Origin: Sphingomonas sp. Leaf343
Lineage (GTDB): Bacteria; Pseudomonadota; Alphaproteobacteria; Sphingomonadales; Sphingomonadaceae
Direction: 5' to 3'
Assembly: GCF_001423765.1 (NCBI RefSeq)
Contig: NZ_LMPG01000013.1
Span: 113,396-177,395 of the forward strand
DNA length: 64,000 nt
Shown piece by piece: positions 29,751 through 38,900 of the stretch. Every line of letters begins with the position of its first letter. Within the stretch, counting starts at the first letter, position 1. The translations under genes were made by a program, and so were the position numbers. Under the pieces are notes generated by a model, which ran no database searches, was not told the origin of the DNA, and worked only from the letters and a program-made list of their open reading frames with translations.

Positions 29751-30788
29751 ATGGGACACGCCGGCGTTGCGCGGCGACAGGATCAGGGCGACGATCTCTA
29801 CGATCGGATCGGGGCATTTCTTGCCGCGCACCGTCTGAGCCCTGATCCTGCGCATTATACATTCGCCTATGCCGCCCTGTCGGAGCCCGGGGGGGATCTG
29901 GCCGCGGAGATCGCCTTGCTGACGGACGGCGGCTATCGGCTCACGCGCGAGCAGATCGAGCAGCTGGGCGGCAGCGTCGTCGCGGGCGGTTCGCCGCCCG
30001 CCCGGTGGGCGGAGGGCGATGTCGCGCTGGATCGTCAGGCCGAGGCGCTGGTGGCGCAGACGCAGGCGCAGGTCGACGTTTTCGCCGCGATGACCAGGGC
30101 GATGCACGTCGAGACCCGCGACTTCGGTCGCGATCTCGCCGCCAGCGCGGCCGCCATCGAACGCTCCCCGCGTATGCAGCACAGCGGCGAGGTGACGCGC
30201 ATCGCCACCGCGATGATCCGCCGCATTCGCGAATCGGAAACGAAGCTGGCGCAGGCGACGGAGGAGGCGGACACGCTTCGTGCCAAGCTGAAGCAGGCGC
30301 GCGACGATGCACGGCGCGACCCGCTGACCGGCCTGTGCAACCGGCTGGGCTTTGCCGATGCCTTTGCGGAGCGGGTGGAGGGCAGCGGCCCGCACTGTCT
30401 GGCGCTGTGCGATATCGACCGGTTCAAGCGCGTCAACGACGATTTCGGACATCCGGTCGGCGACCGCGTGCTCTGCGCGATCGGCGAGGCGCTGGCGGCG
30501 GCGTGCGACGGCCATGTCGTATCGCGCCACGGCGGCGAGGAATTCGCAATCCTGCTGGCGGGAACCGATCTGGCGGGGGCGGCGACCCTGCTCGACGCGG
30601 CACGCGCCGACGTGGCGTCGCGCCGGTTCCGGGATCGCGATACGGGCAAGCCGCTCGGCATCGTCACGATCTCCGCCGGCGTCACCGCGATCCGCCCCGG
30701 CGAGAAGGCCGATACCGCGTTCGAGCGCGCGGACCGGCTGCTGTACACCGCCAAGGATACGGGCCGCGACAAGGTCTGCGCCGCGTGA
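29751..30788 (+). CDS. Diguanylate cyclase (GGDEF domain)
   Basis: This 345-residue protein has an N-terminal helical region of about 170 residues with coiled-coil character (SETKLAQATEEADTLRAKLK) and a C-terminal GGDEF domain. The active site reads SRHGGEEF, compatible with activity. The upstream I-site RxxD is absent (CDGH at that position), so product inhibition through that site is unlikely. It makes cyclic di-GMP; no transmembrane helix is seen. ATG 29751 sits after GGAGG; GTG 29745 is the alternative. The PilZ protein at 41.7 kb is a possible effector. Confidence 0.9.
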   Translation: MGHAGVARRQDQGDDLYDRIGAFLAAHRLSPDPAHYTFAYAALSEPGGDLAAEIALLTDGGYRLTREQIEQLGGSVVAGGSPPARWAEGDVALDRQAEALVAQTQAQVDVFAAMTRAMHVETRDFGRDLAASAAAIERSPRMQHSGEVTRIATAMIRRIRESETKLAQATEEADTLRAKLKQARDDARRDPLTGLCNRLGFADAFAERVEGSGPHCLALCDIDRFKRVNDDFGHPVGDRVLCAIGEALAAACDGHVVSRHGGEEFAILLAGTDLAGAATLLDAARADVASRRFRDRDTGKPLGIVTISAGVTAIRPGEKADTAFERADRLLYTAKDTGRDKVCAA

Positions 30789-30896
30789 GGTGACCGCCGC
30801 CATTTGCTGGTGAGGAATGCCGGGCGAAATGGCGAACTACGCCAAACGCCCATTCGACATTCAAGATAATCAAGCTATTTCAGATACTTAAAAAAT

Positions 30897-30912
30897 TGGC
30901 ACGGTGTCTGCA
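30897..30912 (+). promoter_or_regulatory. Sigma-54 type promoter ahead of two micropeptide genes
   Basis: TGGCACG-GTGT-CTGCA matches the sigma-54 consensus TGGCACG-N4-TTGCW at 11 of 12 defined positions, with GG and GC in the exact spacing. Transcription would start near 30923, leaving a 43-base leader before ATG 30966. An AT-rich stretch (30860-30896) lies just upstream. Confidence 0.7.
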
Positions 30913-30965
30913 AAGCTGCTGGCATCGGAGCCGAACGGTCGGTTCCGCCAAAAGGGAGAACCACC

Positions 30966-31076
30966 ATGACCATCAATTTCCAGTCCGCCCAGCGTTTCGT
31001 CGCTTGCTTCGTCGCCGCCCTGAGCTTCGCCGCGATCGCCGTCAGCGCCGCCGTCCCCATCGTTCCGATCGCCTGA
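30966..31076 (+). CDS. 36-residue hydrophobic micropeptide
   Basis: Translation gives MTINFQSAQRFVACFVAALS followed by FAAIAVSAAVPIVPIA. It is one amphipathic head plus a hydrophobic helix able to span or line a membrane. GGGAGAA precedes the start at a normal distance and the gene lies 43 bases behind the sigma-54-type promoter. It resembles short hypothetical proteins I associate with sphingomonads, from memory only. Function unknown; a membrane-bound regulator or envelope peptide is a guess. Confidence 0.6.
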   Translation: MTINFQSAQRFVACFVAALSFAAIAVSAAVPIVPIA

Positions 31077-31100
31077 ACGATCCCACCGGAAGCAACGGAC

Positions 31101-31187
31101 ATGAAACAGAGCATCCTCCTCGGCCTGATCGGCTTCGCCTCTACGGTGATGCTGATGTTCGGATCGGCGCACGCGACGCTGATCTGA
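31101..31187 (+). CDS. 28-residue hydrophobic micropeptide
   Basis: The product starts MKQSILLGLIGFASTVMLMF and ends GSAHATLI, so it is essentially a signal-like or transmembrane helix. It begins 24 bases after the preceding micropeptide and would share its transcript. The ribosome site is weak (GGAAG about 10 bases upstream). Coding status is less certain than for its neighbour. Confidence 0.45.
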   Translation: MKQSILLGLIGFASTVMLMFGSAHATLI

Positions 31188-31210
31188 TGCCGCTGCGGGC
31201 GGCGCGCCGA

Positions 31211-31831
31211 TCAGGCCGCCGCTGCCGCGCCCACCGGGCCGACCGGAGCCTCCTCGGCCCGCGAATAGGTCCCGATCAGGACCCCCGCCGCCAGCACCCT
31301 GCCCCGCATCGCCGCCAGCAGCGCGGTACGACCGGGTGAATCGCCCGGATCGCCAACACCCTCCGACAGCGCGAACAGCTGGAACGCGTAGCGATGTTCG
31401 CCGTGGCCGGTCGGCGGATCGGGCGGCAGCCATCCTTCCCGATAATAGGAGTTGCGGCCGACATCGCGGCCCGCCGCATCGCCGTCGCCGTCCGCGACGA
31501 TCGCGCCCTCGGCAAGCTGCCCCGCTACCGGCTCCAGCCCCCAGATCACCGCATGCACCAGCGGCTGCGGCGTCGGCGAATCGGCATCCTCCACCAATAA
31601 CGCCAGCTGCGCCGTGCCCGGCGGCGGATCGCGCCATACCAGCGGTGGCGAGACGCCCGCGCCATCCGCCGTGAACCGCTCCGGCAGGCGCGCGCCGTCC
31701 GCGAAGGCGGGGCTGGACAGAGTCAGCGTTTCGAACGGTCCCAGTCCCTCCTGCGCGACTGCCAGCTTGTCGGTGCCGGCGCGCAAGCCTTTCAACGCGC
31801 TTCCCAGCCAATGTGGAACATGTTCGAGCAT
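31211..31831 (-). CDS. YbhB/YbcL family (PEBP, Raf kinase inhibitor-like) protein
   Basis: The 206-residue protein has FTADGAGVSPPLVWRDPPPG, LLVEDADSPTP and the GEHRYAFQLFAL segment, all conserved in phosphatidylethanolamine-binding proteins. The bacterial role is unclear; small-ligand or phospholipid binding is assumed from the fold. ATG 31831 begins MLEHVPHWLG, the family-typical start; the frame is open to 31906 but overlaps the upstream lipoprotein gene. The two genes are 10 bases apart and probably form an operon. Confidence 0.88.
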   Translation of the reverse strand: MLEHVPHWLGSALKGLRAGTDKLAVAQEGLGPFETLTLSSPAFADGARLPERFTADGAGVSPPLVWRDPPPGTAQLALLVEDADSPTPQPLVHAVIWGLEPVAGQLAEGAIVADGDGDAAGRDVGRNSYYREGWLPPDPPTGHGEHRYAFQLFALSEGVGDPGDSPGRTALLAAMRGRVLAAGVLIGTYSRAEEAPVGPVGAAAAA

Positions 31832-31841
31832 ATCGGGTCCT

Positions 31842-32363
31842 TCAGGCGGAGGGGCATGCACCGGCGCGGCGTTCGGCACGGGCGCGGGTCGTCCAGCGAC
31901 TGGCATCGCCCATCGTCGCGGCGTCGTGATAGCAGACGATCGCCTTGTCGGCGTTCGCGTCGGCCGCGATCATCACCGTCCAGTTGCGGTCGCCGCAATT
32001 GGCTGCCTCGCAACCATGCGCGGCGACCAGTGCGCCACGGCGGAAGATCGGCGTGGTCGTGGCCTCCCGCCCCGCGATCAGATGACGGGAGCGCTCGTCG
32101 GGGACCAGCTCGATCAGCGTGTTGGCGACCTCGCTGCGGTCGAAGAACGTCACGCCGTCGACCGCGTCATTGGGGTGATGCCCGACATAGCTGGCCAGCG
32201 GCGTCGTCTGCTCCTGTCCGGCGAGCGGGGTGGGCGCCTGTGTCGCGGGCGGAACGAAGCCGCTGGGGGCCAGCGTGTTGCCGTCGGGATCGCGCTGTCC
32301 GCACGCGACGACGATCATCGCGGTGGAAAGGGCTGCCATGGCCATGATCGTGCGGCGCGCCAT
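31842..32363 (-). CDS. Hypothetical lipoprotein
   Basis: The 173-residue product has a lipoprotein signal with lipobox IVVAC (Cys at residue 21). The mature part has no family I recognise. It includes [39 protein letters not shown] and WTVMIAADANADKAIVCYHD, with four Cys that could form disulfides. The pattern recalls small periplasmic inhibitors but that is speculation. It is the first gene of a two-gene unit with the PEBP gene. Confidence 0.7.
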   Translation of the reverse strand: MARRTIMAMAALSTAMIVVACGQRDPDGNTLAPSGFVPPATQAPTPLAGQEQTTPLASYVGHHPNDAVDGVTFFDRSEVANTLIELVPDERSRHLIAGREATTTPIFRRGALVAAHGCEAANCGDRNWTVMIAADANADKAIVCYHDAATMGDASRWTTRARAERRAGACPSA

Positions 32364-32461
32364 CGGCGTCTGCTCCTCCCGTCGATATCAGTTCAGGAGC
32401 GGGGAACGCGCCGCATCCCCGGCGGTTGCAGGAGCGCGGGCGGCGAAGAGGACGCATCGGC

Positions 32462-32896
32462 ATGGACCTGTCCCGCTTTACCGACGCGCAGGCCGACACC
32501 TGGCCGATCGCGCTGGCCGAGCTGACCGCGGGTCGGAAGCGCAGCCACTGGATGTGGTGGATCTTTCCCCAGATCGCCGGGCTGGGCCGCAGCGAGACCG
32601 CCCGGCATTATGCCATCGCTTCCGCGGCGGAAGCCCGCGCCTATCTGGCCCATCCACTGCTGGGATCGCGCCTGATCGAGGCGACGCAAACGGCGATATC
32701 CGCACCCGGTTCGGCCAGGGCGATCTTCGGAGACGTCGACGCGATGAAGCTGCGATCGTCGCTCACGTTGTTCGAAGCGGTCGCAGGTGATTCGGCAAAG
32801 GCCGGCTTCAGACAGGGTCTGGACCGGTTTTTCGACGGCAAACCCGACCTGGCGACGCTGGATCGCCTGAAACAGGAATATGGTCACCACGCATAA
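32462..32896 (+). CDS. DUF1810 family protein
   Basis: The 144-residue protein has RKRSHWMWWIFPQIAGLG and ARHYAIASAAEARAYLAHP, hallmarks of DUF1810, a family of calpastatin-like fold proteins of unknown function. ATG 32462 is preceded by AGAGGA. The stop codon lies inside a perfect inverted repeat. Confidence 0.85.
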   Translation: MDLSRFTDAQADTWPIALAELTAGRKRSHWMWWIFPQIAGLGRSETARHYAIASAAEARAYLAHPLLGSRLIEATQTAISAPGSARAIFGDVDAMKLRSSLTLFEAVAGDSAKAGFRQGLDRFFDGKPDLATLDRLKQEYGHHA

Positions 32897-32912
32897 ACGA
32901 ACATGCGTGGTG
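32885..32912 (+). terminator. Hairpin overlapping the DUF1810 stop codon
   Basis: CACCACGCAT (32885-32894) pairs perfectly with ATGCGTGGTG (32903-32912) around an 8-base loop. No T-run follows, so termination may be partial. Confidence 0.55.
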
Positions 32913-33205
32913 TATCGACAGAACGAGCCTGCCGGGAAGCGGTTGCATCGACAGGAAATTTCACGCCGAAACGGGGTGAAAGGGCCATTCCGGGCGTGAT
33001 CCGTCCGCTTTGGTGGGATTTCACAGGCTCAAGCCGGATTGCACGACCGCGGCGTGCGGGATGCGATGGTTACCGACGCATTTACCAGACCTGTTGCCGC
33101 CGGCAAAAACATGTTGCCAAGCCATTGATCGCCAATGTGATTTGGTAGAACCTGCTTAATCTAAATCGAGCGATTTTGTTCCCGCGAAACCAGTGGGAGC
33201 GAAAA
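32913..33205. other. 293-base intergenic region ahead of the surface-protein operon
   Basis: No gene is evident. A 6-bp inverted repeat TTTCAC / GTGAAA occurs at about 32959-32981. The last 80 bases are AT-rich for this genome (around 33120-33180) and probably hold the promoter of the downstream operon, but I cannot pick a clear -35/-10 pair. GGGAG at about 33192 is the ribosome site used for the next gene. Confidence 0.5.
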
Positions 33206-34204
33206 TTGTCTTGTTCGGGTACAGCGTTGCGACGGCGGATGGGGGGGCTTTCCGCGGCCCTTCCCGCGGCTGTCCTGGCGTGGGTATCCGCTGCGCCCGC
33301 GATCGCCGCCGATACCCGCGCCGGCACCGCGATCACCAACACGGCGCAACTGCGTTACGATGTCGACGGCACGGTCCGGTCGCAATCCTCGAACACCGTC
33401 ACGATCGTCGTGGCGGAGCGGCTGGACATCGGGCTGGCGCATGATGGCGGCATGGTCACGATCGATACCGCGCCGGTGTCGGTGCCCGTCCAGCTGACCA
33501 ATCAGGGGACCGGCCAGGAAGCCTTCATCGTCACCGCCGGCACCTCCACGCCGGCGACGACGGTGCAGACCGTCGCCATCGACATCGATGGCGACGGCCG
33601 GTTCGACGCCGACCGGGATACCGTGCTGACCGGCGCCACCCCCGTCCTCGCCCCCGGCGAGACGCTGCCGCTGGTCGCGGTGCTGGCCCCCGCCGCCGGC
33701 ACCGTCGCGGCCGACGGCAGCCTGACCGTCACGGCGGAGGCGGCGACCGGCCACGGCCAGCCGGAACAGGAACTGCCCGGACTGGGCGACGACGGCAGCG
33801 ACGCCATCGTCGGCGAGACGGGGGCGATCGCCAGCGCGGCGATCCCGTTCGTCGCCACCGCCTCGACCACCCCGACCCTCGTCAAGTCGCAGGCGGTCGC
33901 CGCCGCCGACGGCTCCCCCCTCCCCGCCGGGGCGACCGCCGGCGCCGGCGCGGTCGTTACCTACACGCTGGTCGCCCGCATCCCCGCCGACGCCGCGCTG
34001 TCGGCGGCGACCATCGACGATCCCGTCCCGGCCGACGCGGTCTACCTGCCCGGCTCCATGACCCTCGACGACGCCGTGCTCAGCGATGCCGCGGACGGCG
34101 ACGCCGGCGGCTTCGACGGCCGCGCCGTGTCGATCCGGCTGCCCGACCGGTCCGGCGGGGCCGCCACCGCCCATACCGTCCGCTTCAAGGTCCGTCTCCA
34201 GTGA
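33206..34204 (+). CDS. Exported protein A of the surface cluster, DUF11-like modules
   Basis: A 332-residue product if begun at TTG 33206 behind GGGAG; ATG 33239 and TTG 33176 are alternatives. A signal peptide of about 35 residues ends APAIAA. The mature start TAITNTAQLRYDVDGTVRSQ and SSNTVTIVV is the module also found in the proteins at 34749 and 35979. The rest is low in Cys, rich in Ala, Thr, Val and Asp, with DIDGDGRFDADRDTVL (possibly calcium binding). It closes with a DUF11-like ending DDPVPADAVYLPGSMTLDD. Function unknown; it is probably a cell-surface or periplasmic beta-sandwich protein. Confidence 0.75.
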   Translation: MSCSGTALRRRMGGLSAALPAAVLAWVSAAPAIAADTRAGTAITNTAQLRYDVDGTVRSQSSNTVTIVVAERLDIGLAHDGGMVTIDTAPVSVPVQLTNQGTGQEAFIVTAGTSTPATTVQTVAIDIDGDGRFDADRDTVLTGATPVLAPGETLPLVAVLAPAAGTVAADGSLTVTAEAATGHGQPEQELPGLGDDGSDAIVGETGAIASAAIPFVATASTTPTLVKSQAVAAADGSPLPAGATAGAGAVVTYTLVARIPADAALSAATIDDPVPADAVYLPGSMTLDDAVLSDAADGDAGGFDGRAVSIRLPDRSGGAATAHTVRFKVRLQ

Positions 34205-34215
34205 AGGAAAATGCG

Positions 34216-34707
34216 ATGATCCCGTTCCTGTTCGCCGCGGTCGCGGCGGCAGCGAGTCCCCAGCCCGCTGCCGCCGCCGCCGCCGCTGCCGCCGCTGCCT
34301 CCCCGCTCGCCCTGACGACGACGATGCTCGCGGAGACGCGGGTGGCGGCGTCGGACGGCAGCGTGACGATGAAGCTCGCCGCGCCGAACAATGTCGGCCC
34401 GGGCGACCGCGTCGTCGTGCAGCTCGCCTATCGCAATCGCGGGACCGCACCGATCTCCGGACTGGTACTCGCCAATCCGGTGCCAACCGGCCTCGCCTAT
34501 CGCGGGCCGCGCGGTGCCGGCGCGACGCCGGAAGTGTCGGTCGACGGCCGGAATTTCGGGCCGCTCGCGTCGCTGCGCGTGGCCGCCGCCACCGGCGGCC
34601 TGCGCCCTGCCACCGCCGACGACGTCACGCACGTCCGCTGGCGTCTCGATTCGCCGGTGACCGCGGGCACCGGCGGCGAACTCGCCTTCCAGGCGATCGT
34701 CCGATGA
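34216..34707 (+). CDS. Exported protein B of the surface cluster, single DUF11-like domain
   Basis: The 163-residue product starts at ATG 34216 behind AAGGAAA; GTG 34201, overlapping the previous stop, is the alternative. The signal MIPFLFAAVAAAASPQP is followed by a run of Ala encoded by GCC/GCT repeats. One DUF11-like beta-sandwich follows: NNVGPGDRVVVQLAYRNRGT, ISGLVLANPVPTGLAYRGPR. It lacks the NTA module of its neighbours. Probably a small subunit or partner of the other exported proteins. Confidence 0.75.
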   Translation: MIPFLFAAVAAAASPQPAAAAAAAAAAASPLALTTTMLAETRVAASDGSVTMKLAAPNNVGPGDRVVVQLAYRNRGTAPISGLVLANPVPTGLAYRGPRGAGATPEVSVDGRNFGPLASLRVAAATGGLRPATADDVTHVRWRLDSPVTAGTGGELAFQAIVR

Positions 34708-34748
34708 CCCGTCCCACCACCACCCATACCCGAACGACAGGAGGCACC

Positions 34749-35858
34749 ATGTTCACGCGTACCATGCGCCTGCTGCTGACCGGCACCGCGGCCGTTTCCG
34801 GCGTCGCGGCGTCGCAGGCAGGAGCGCAGACCACCCCCAACGGCACCGCCGCGGGCGTGCTCGTCACCAACACCGCCAATGCGACCTATTCGGTCAACGG
34901 TCAGGCGCAGACGACCGCGTCCAACCCCGCGACCTTCGTCGTCGATCGCAAGGTCAACCTGACCGTCGTCGCCCTGCAACAGGCCGACACGCAGGTGAAC
35001 CAGGGCGAGATCGGCGCGGTGACCACGTTCCGCGTCACCAACAAGACCAACGCGACGCAGGACATCCTGCTCGACGGCGACCAGAACCTGTCGCTGGGCC
35101 TGGGTCTGGGCACCGACAATTTCGACATGCAGAACCTGAAGGCGTATGTCGATTCGAACGGCAACAACAAATATGATCCGGGCGTCGACACGGCGGCCTT
35201 CATCGACGAACTGGCCCCCGACGCGTCGGCGACGGTGTTCCTGGTCGGCGACGTGCCCGCCAGCTCGGCGCAACTCGCGATCGTCAACCTGCAGGCGACC
35301 GTCGCCGCGGGCGGACAGGCCGGCACGAAGGGCGCCGCGCTCGTGGCGTCGCCGCTCAACGGCAAGGACGATGTCGACGTCGTGTTCGCCGACGACGACA
35401 GCGACGGCGTCGGAGCCGATCTCCTCCGCAACGGCCAGGGCCGCGCGTATCTGGCCTATGTCGTGGGCATCCACGACGTCGCGCTCAGCGTCACCAAGTC
35501 GTCCACCGTCATTTCGGACGGCGTCAGCACGCTGAACCCGAAGGCGCTGCCGGGCGCGACGGTCGAATACTGCCTCGCCATCCGCAACGCGACGCTGGGC
35601 ACCGGCGCCAACGCGGTGACGCTGACCGACGTCATCCCGACCAACACGACGTACGTCCCCGGCACGCTGAAGATCGGTACGCCCGGCGGCACCTGCGTCC
35701 TGATCGCCGAGGCGCAGGACGACGACGCCAACGACGACAACGACGGCACCACCTACAAGGGCAGTTTCGACACGCAGACGAAGACGGTGACGGCGATCGT
35801 GCCGACCGTCGGCGGCGGCGCGTCCGTCAGCGCCGCCTTCCGCGTGACGATCAACTAG
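34749..35858 (+). CDS. Exported protein C of the surface cluster, DUF11-like repeats
   Basis: The 369-residue product starts at ATG 34749 behind GGAGG and has a signal peptide ending SQAGAQ. The mature N-terminus carries NTANATYSVNGQAQTTASNP, the shared module. Asp-rich loops such as YVDSNGNNKYDPGVDTAAF and FADDDSDGVGADLL could bind calcium. The C-terminal DUF11 domain has LPGATVEYCLAIRNA and DVIPTNTTYVPGTLKIG. The best ribosome site of the cluster and two strong hairpins after the gene suggest it is made in larger amounts than the next protein. Confidence 0.8.
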   Translation: MFTRTMRLLLTGTAAVSGVAASQAGAQTTPNGTAAGVLVTNTANATYSVNGQAQTTASNPATFVVDRKVNLTVVALQQADTQVNQGEIGAVTTFRVTNKTNATQDILLDGDQNLSLGLGLGTDNFDMQNLKAYVDSNGNNKYDPGVDTAAFIDELAPDASATVFLVGDVPASSAQLAIVNLQATVAAGGQAGTKGAALVASPLNGKDDVDVVFADDDSDGVGADLLRNGQGRAYLAYVVGIHDVALSVTKSSTVISDGVSTLNPKALPGATVEYCLAIRNATLGTGANAVTLTDVIPTNTTYVPGTLKIGTPGGTCVLIAEAQDDDANDDNDGTTYKGSFDTQTKTVTAIVPTVGGGASVSAAFRVTIN

Positions 35859-35873
35859 CCCCTTCACCCCCTA

Positions 35874-35939
35874 CCCGAGGCTCCCTCCCCTCCTCGGGTC
35901 CCGGTGCGCGCGGGCGATCCCTCCCCTCCGCCCGCGCGC
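35874..35939 (+). terminator. Two consecutive hairpins inside the surface operon
   Basis: CCCGAGG / CCTCGGG (35874-35880, 35892-35898) is followed by GCGCGCGGGC / GCCCGCGCGC (35906-35915, 35930-35939). Both are perfect and carry CTCCCTCCCCTC-like loops. No T-run follows. They lie between gene C and the giant gene D and could be a partial terminator or an mRNA-stability element. Confidence 0.6.
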
Positions 35940-35978
35940 GCCGAATACTTCCCCCGCCGACCTTCTGCCAAGGATTCC

Positions 35979-38900
35979 ATGCCCCCCTTCCACCGCCTCG
36001 TCCTGCCGATCATGCTCCCCCTCGCCGCACTGTCGGCGGGGATGGCGGCGGTTGCGCAGACGACGAGGGTGGAGAACACCGCGACGCTGTCGTTCCGCAC
36101 CGCGACCGGCGAAACCGCATCGGTCCGCTCGAACACCGTCACGCTGCCCTTTTCGCATGCCAAGCGCCCGACCCGCATCAGCTTTCGCCTGCCGCCGCCC
36201 GGTTACCAGTTGACCGGTGCGCGATGCGACCTGACGCCGTCCCCGCAATATACCCCCGCCCCGATCGACGCGGCCACACTGGCGTCCGCCCCGCCGCTGG
36301 CCGCGTTCGATCTGTCGCACCCGATGATCTTCGTGCTGGACGCCCCCGGCGCGAACCGCGACCCCGCGATCCGCGACACCGCCAACATCGACATCTCGAC
36401 GCCGAGCTACAACGGCGAGATTCCGATCATGGAGACAGCGCCGGATAGCGGTGTCTTCGCCGGCGGCGTTCCGCAGGTCGGTACGCAGGCCGAGCTGAAG
36501 CCGTGCGAAGCGATCCTGAAACGCGGAGAGCGGCTGAGCTTCAGCTATTCCGAGGATAATTTCAGTTTCTCGTCCGACAACTCGCTGCTGATCGATCCCG
36601 CGGGTTACGTCTTCGATTCGCGCGACGGCACGCTGGTCGACGGCGCGATCGTCAGCCTGGTCGATGCGAATGGCGCCCCCGCCACCGTCTTCGGCGTCGA
36701 CGGCATCAGCCGCTATCCGTCCACCGTCGTCAGCGGGCAGGAGGTGACCGACGCCAGCGGTCGCGTCTACGTTGCCGACAAGGGGCGATACTGGTTCCCG
36801 CTGACCCTGCCCGGAACCTATACGATCCGGATCCAGCCGCCGGGCGACTATACCGCCCCCTCCGTCGTCCCGCGCGGGGAACTGGCGAAACTGACCGGCA
36901 GCAACGGCGCATACGTCATCAACGACGCGTCGTTCGGCCTGCCCTTCGTGCTGGAGACGCCCGATCCGTTCCTGACCGACATTCCGCTCGACCGGCCCGG
37001 ATCGAACAGCCTGTTGCTGACCAAGACGGCGTCGGTGCGCGACGCGTCGCCGGGTGATTTCGTCCAGTACCGCCTGCAACTGTCGAACCGCGGCGATGCG
37101 CCCGCCCGCGCGCTGAAGATCACCGACACGCTGCCGACCGGCCTGCGCTACGAGCGGGGATCGACGCGCGGCGCGGCGGAGCCGGACGTCGCCAGCGACG
37201 GCCGCACGCTGTCCTTCACGGTCCCCGACGTCGGCGTCGGCGGCAGCGTGGACGTGAACTACGTCGTGTCGATCGCCCCCGGTGCGCCGGTCGGCGAGGC
37301 GCTGAACCGCGCCCGCGTCGCCGGCAGCGGCGTGACCAGCAACGAAGCCGCCGCCTCCGTCCGCCTGCGCGCGCTGCTGTTCAGCGACGCGATGACGCTG
37401 ATCGGTCGCGTCACCGAGGGTGCGTGCGGCGATCCGGTCGATAAGCGCAAGGGCGTGCCCGGAATCCGCCTGATGATGGAGGATGGCACCTTCACCGTCA
37501 CGGACAAGGACGGTCTGTACCATGTCGAGGGCCTGCGCGCGGGCCGCCACGTCGTGCAGCTGGACGAGAACAGCCTGCCCGCGACGCACCGCGCCGTCGC
37601 CTGCGACGCCGACACGCGCGCCGCCGGTTCCGCCATCTCGCGTTTCGTCGAGGGCGTGGGTGGCACGCTGAAGCGCGTCGATTTCCAGCTGGAGCCGACC
37701 GGCCGCACCGCCGCCGCCACCGATGCGCTGCCGGTCGCGGTCGACGACGATGCCGCCGCCGCCGGCAACCGCGACTGGCTCAGCGGGCAGACGCCGGGCA
37801 CCGGCTGGCTGTTCCCCGCCGCCGACCACAATCCGCGCGACCCCGCCCTGCGCGTCGTCATCAAGCATGCCCCGTCCGAGCGCATCGCGCTGAGCGTCGA
37901 CGGCATGGCCGTAGAGGCGCTGGCCTATGACGGCTCCGACACGGCCCCCGATGGCGGCGTCGCGGTGTCCAAATGGACCGGTGTGTCGCTGCACGCGGGC
38001 GACAACCTGCTGACCGCCCGCGTGCTGGATGCCGACGGCAAGACGGTGACCACGCTGGAGCGCACCGTGCATTATGCCGGCGCCGGCGTCCGCGCGACGT
38101 TCGATGCCGCCAAGAGCCGGCTGATCGCGGACGGCCTGACCCGCCCGCTGATCGCGGTGCGCGTCGTCGACAAGGACAATCGCCCGGTGCGCGCCGGCAC
38201 GCCGGTGCCCTTCCGCCTCGACCAGCCCTACCGCGCCGCGGTCGAGGCCGCGCTGGAGCAGCGCCGCCAGCTCGCCGGGCGCGAGAAGACCGAGACGCTG
38301 GTCAATGTCGTCGGCGACGACGGCTATGCCTTCATCGCGCTGGAACCGACGACGCAGGCGGGTGCGGTCCACGCGACCGTGCTGCTGACCGAAGAGAAGA
38401 CCGTCCGGTCGAGCGAGATCCGCGCCTGGCTGTCGGGTGCCGCCAAGCAATGGTCGGTGGTCGGCTTCGGCGCGGGCACGATCGGGTACGACACGCTGAA
38501 GAGCCGGTCGACGGCCCTGCCCCGCTCGGAGCGCAACAAGCTCATCACTGACGGCCAGCTCGCCGTCTATGCCAAGGGGCGGATCAAGGGTCAGTGGCTG
38601 CTGACGATGGCGTATGACAGCGACCGCGCCTACGATCCGCAGCGCGGCCTGCTCGGCGTGATCGATCCCGATCGCTACTACACCGTCTATGGCGACGGCA
38701 CCGTGCAGGGTTACGACGCGCCGACCCGCCGCAAGCTGTACCTGCGCCTGGAGCGGCGCGAGCTGTACGCGCTGTTCGGCGATTTCGAGACCGGCTTCAC
38801 CGATACGCAGCTGACCCGCTACAGCCGCACGCTGAACGGCGTGAAGGCCGCCTACGAGGGCCCCACGATCCGCGCGACCGGCTTCGCGGCCAAAACCGAT

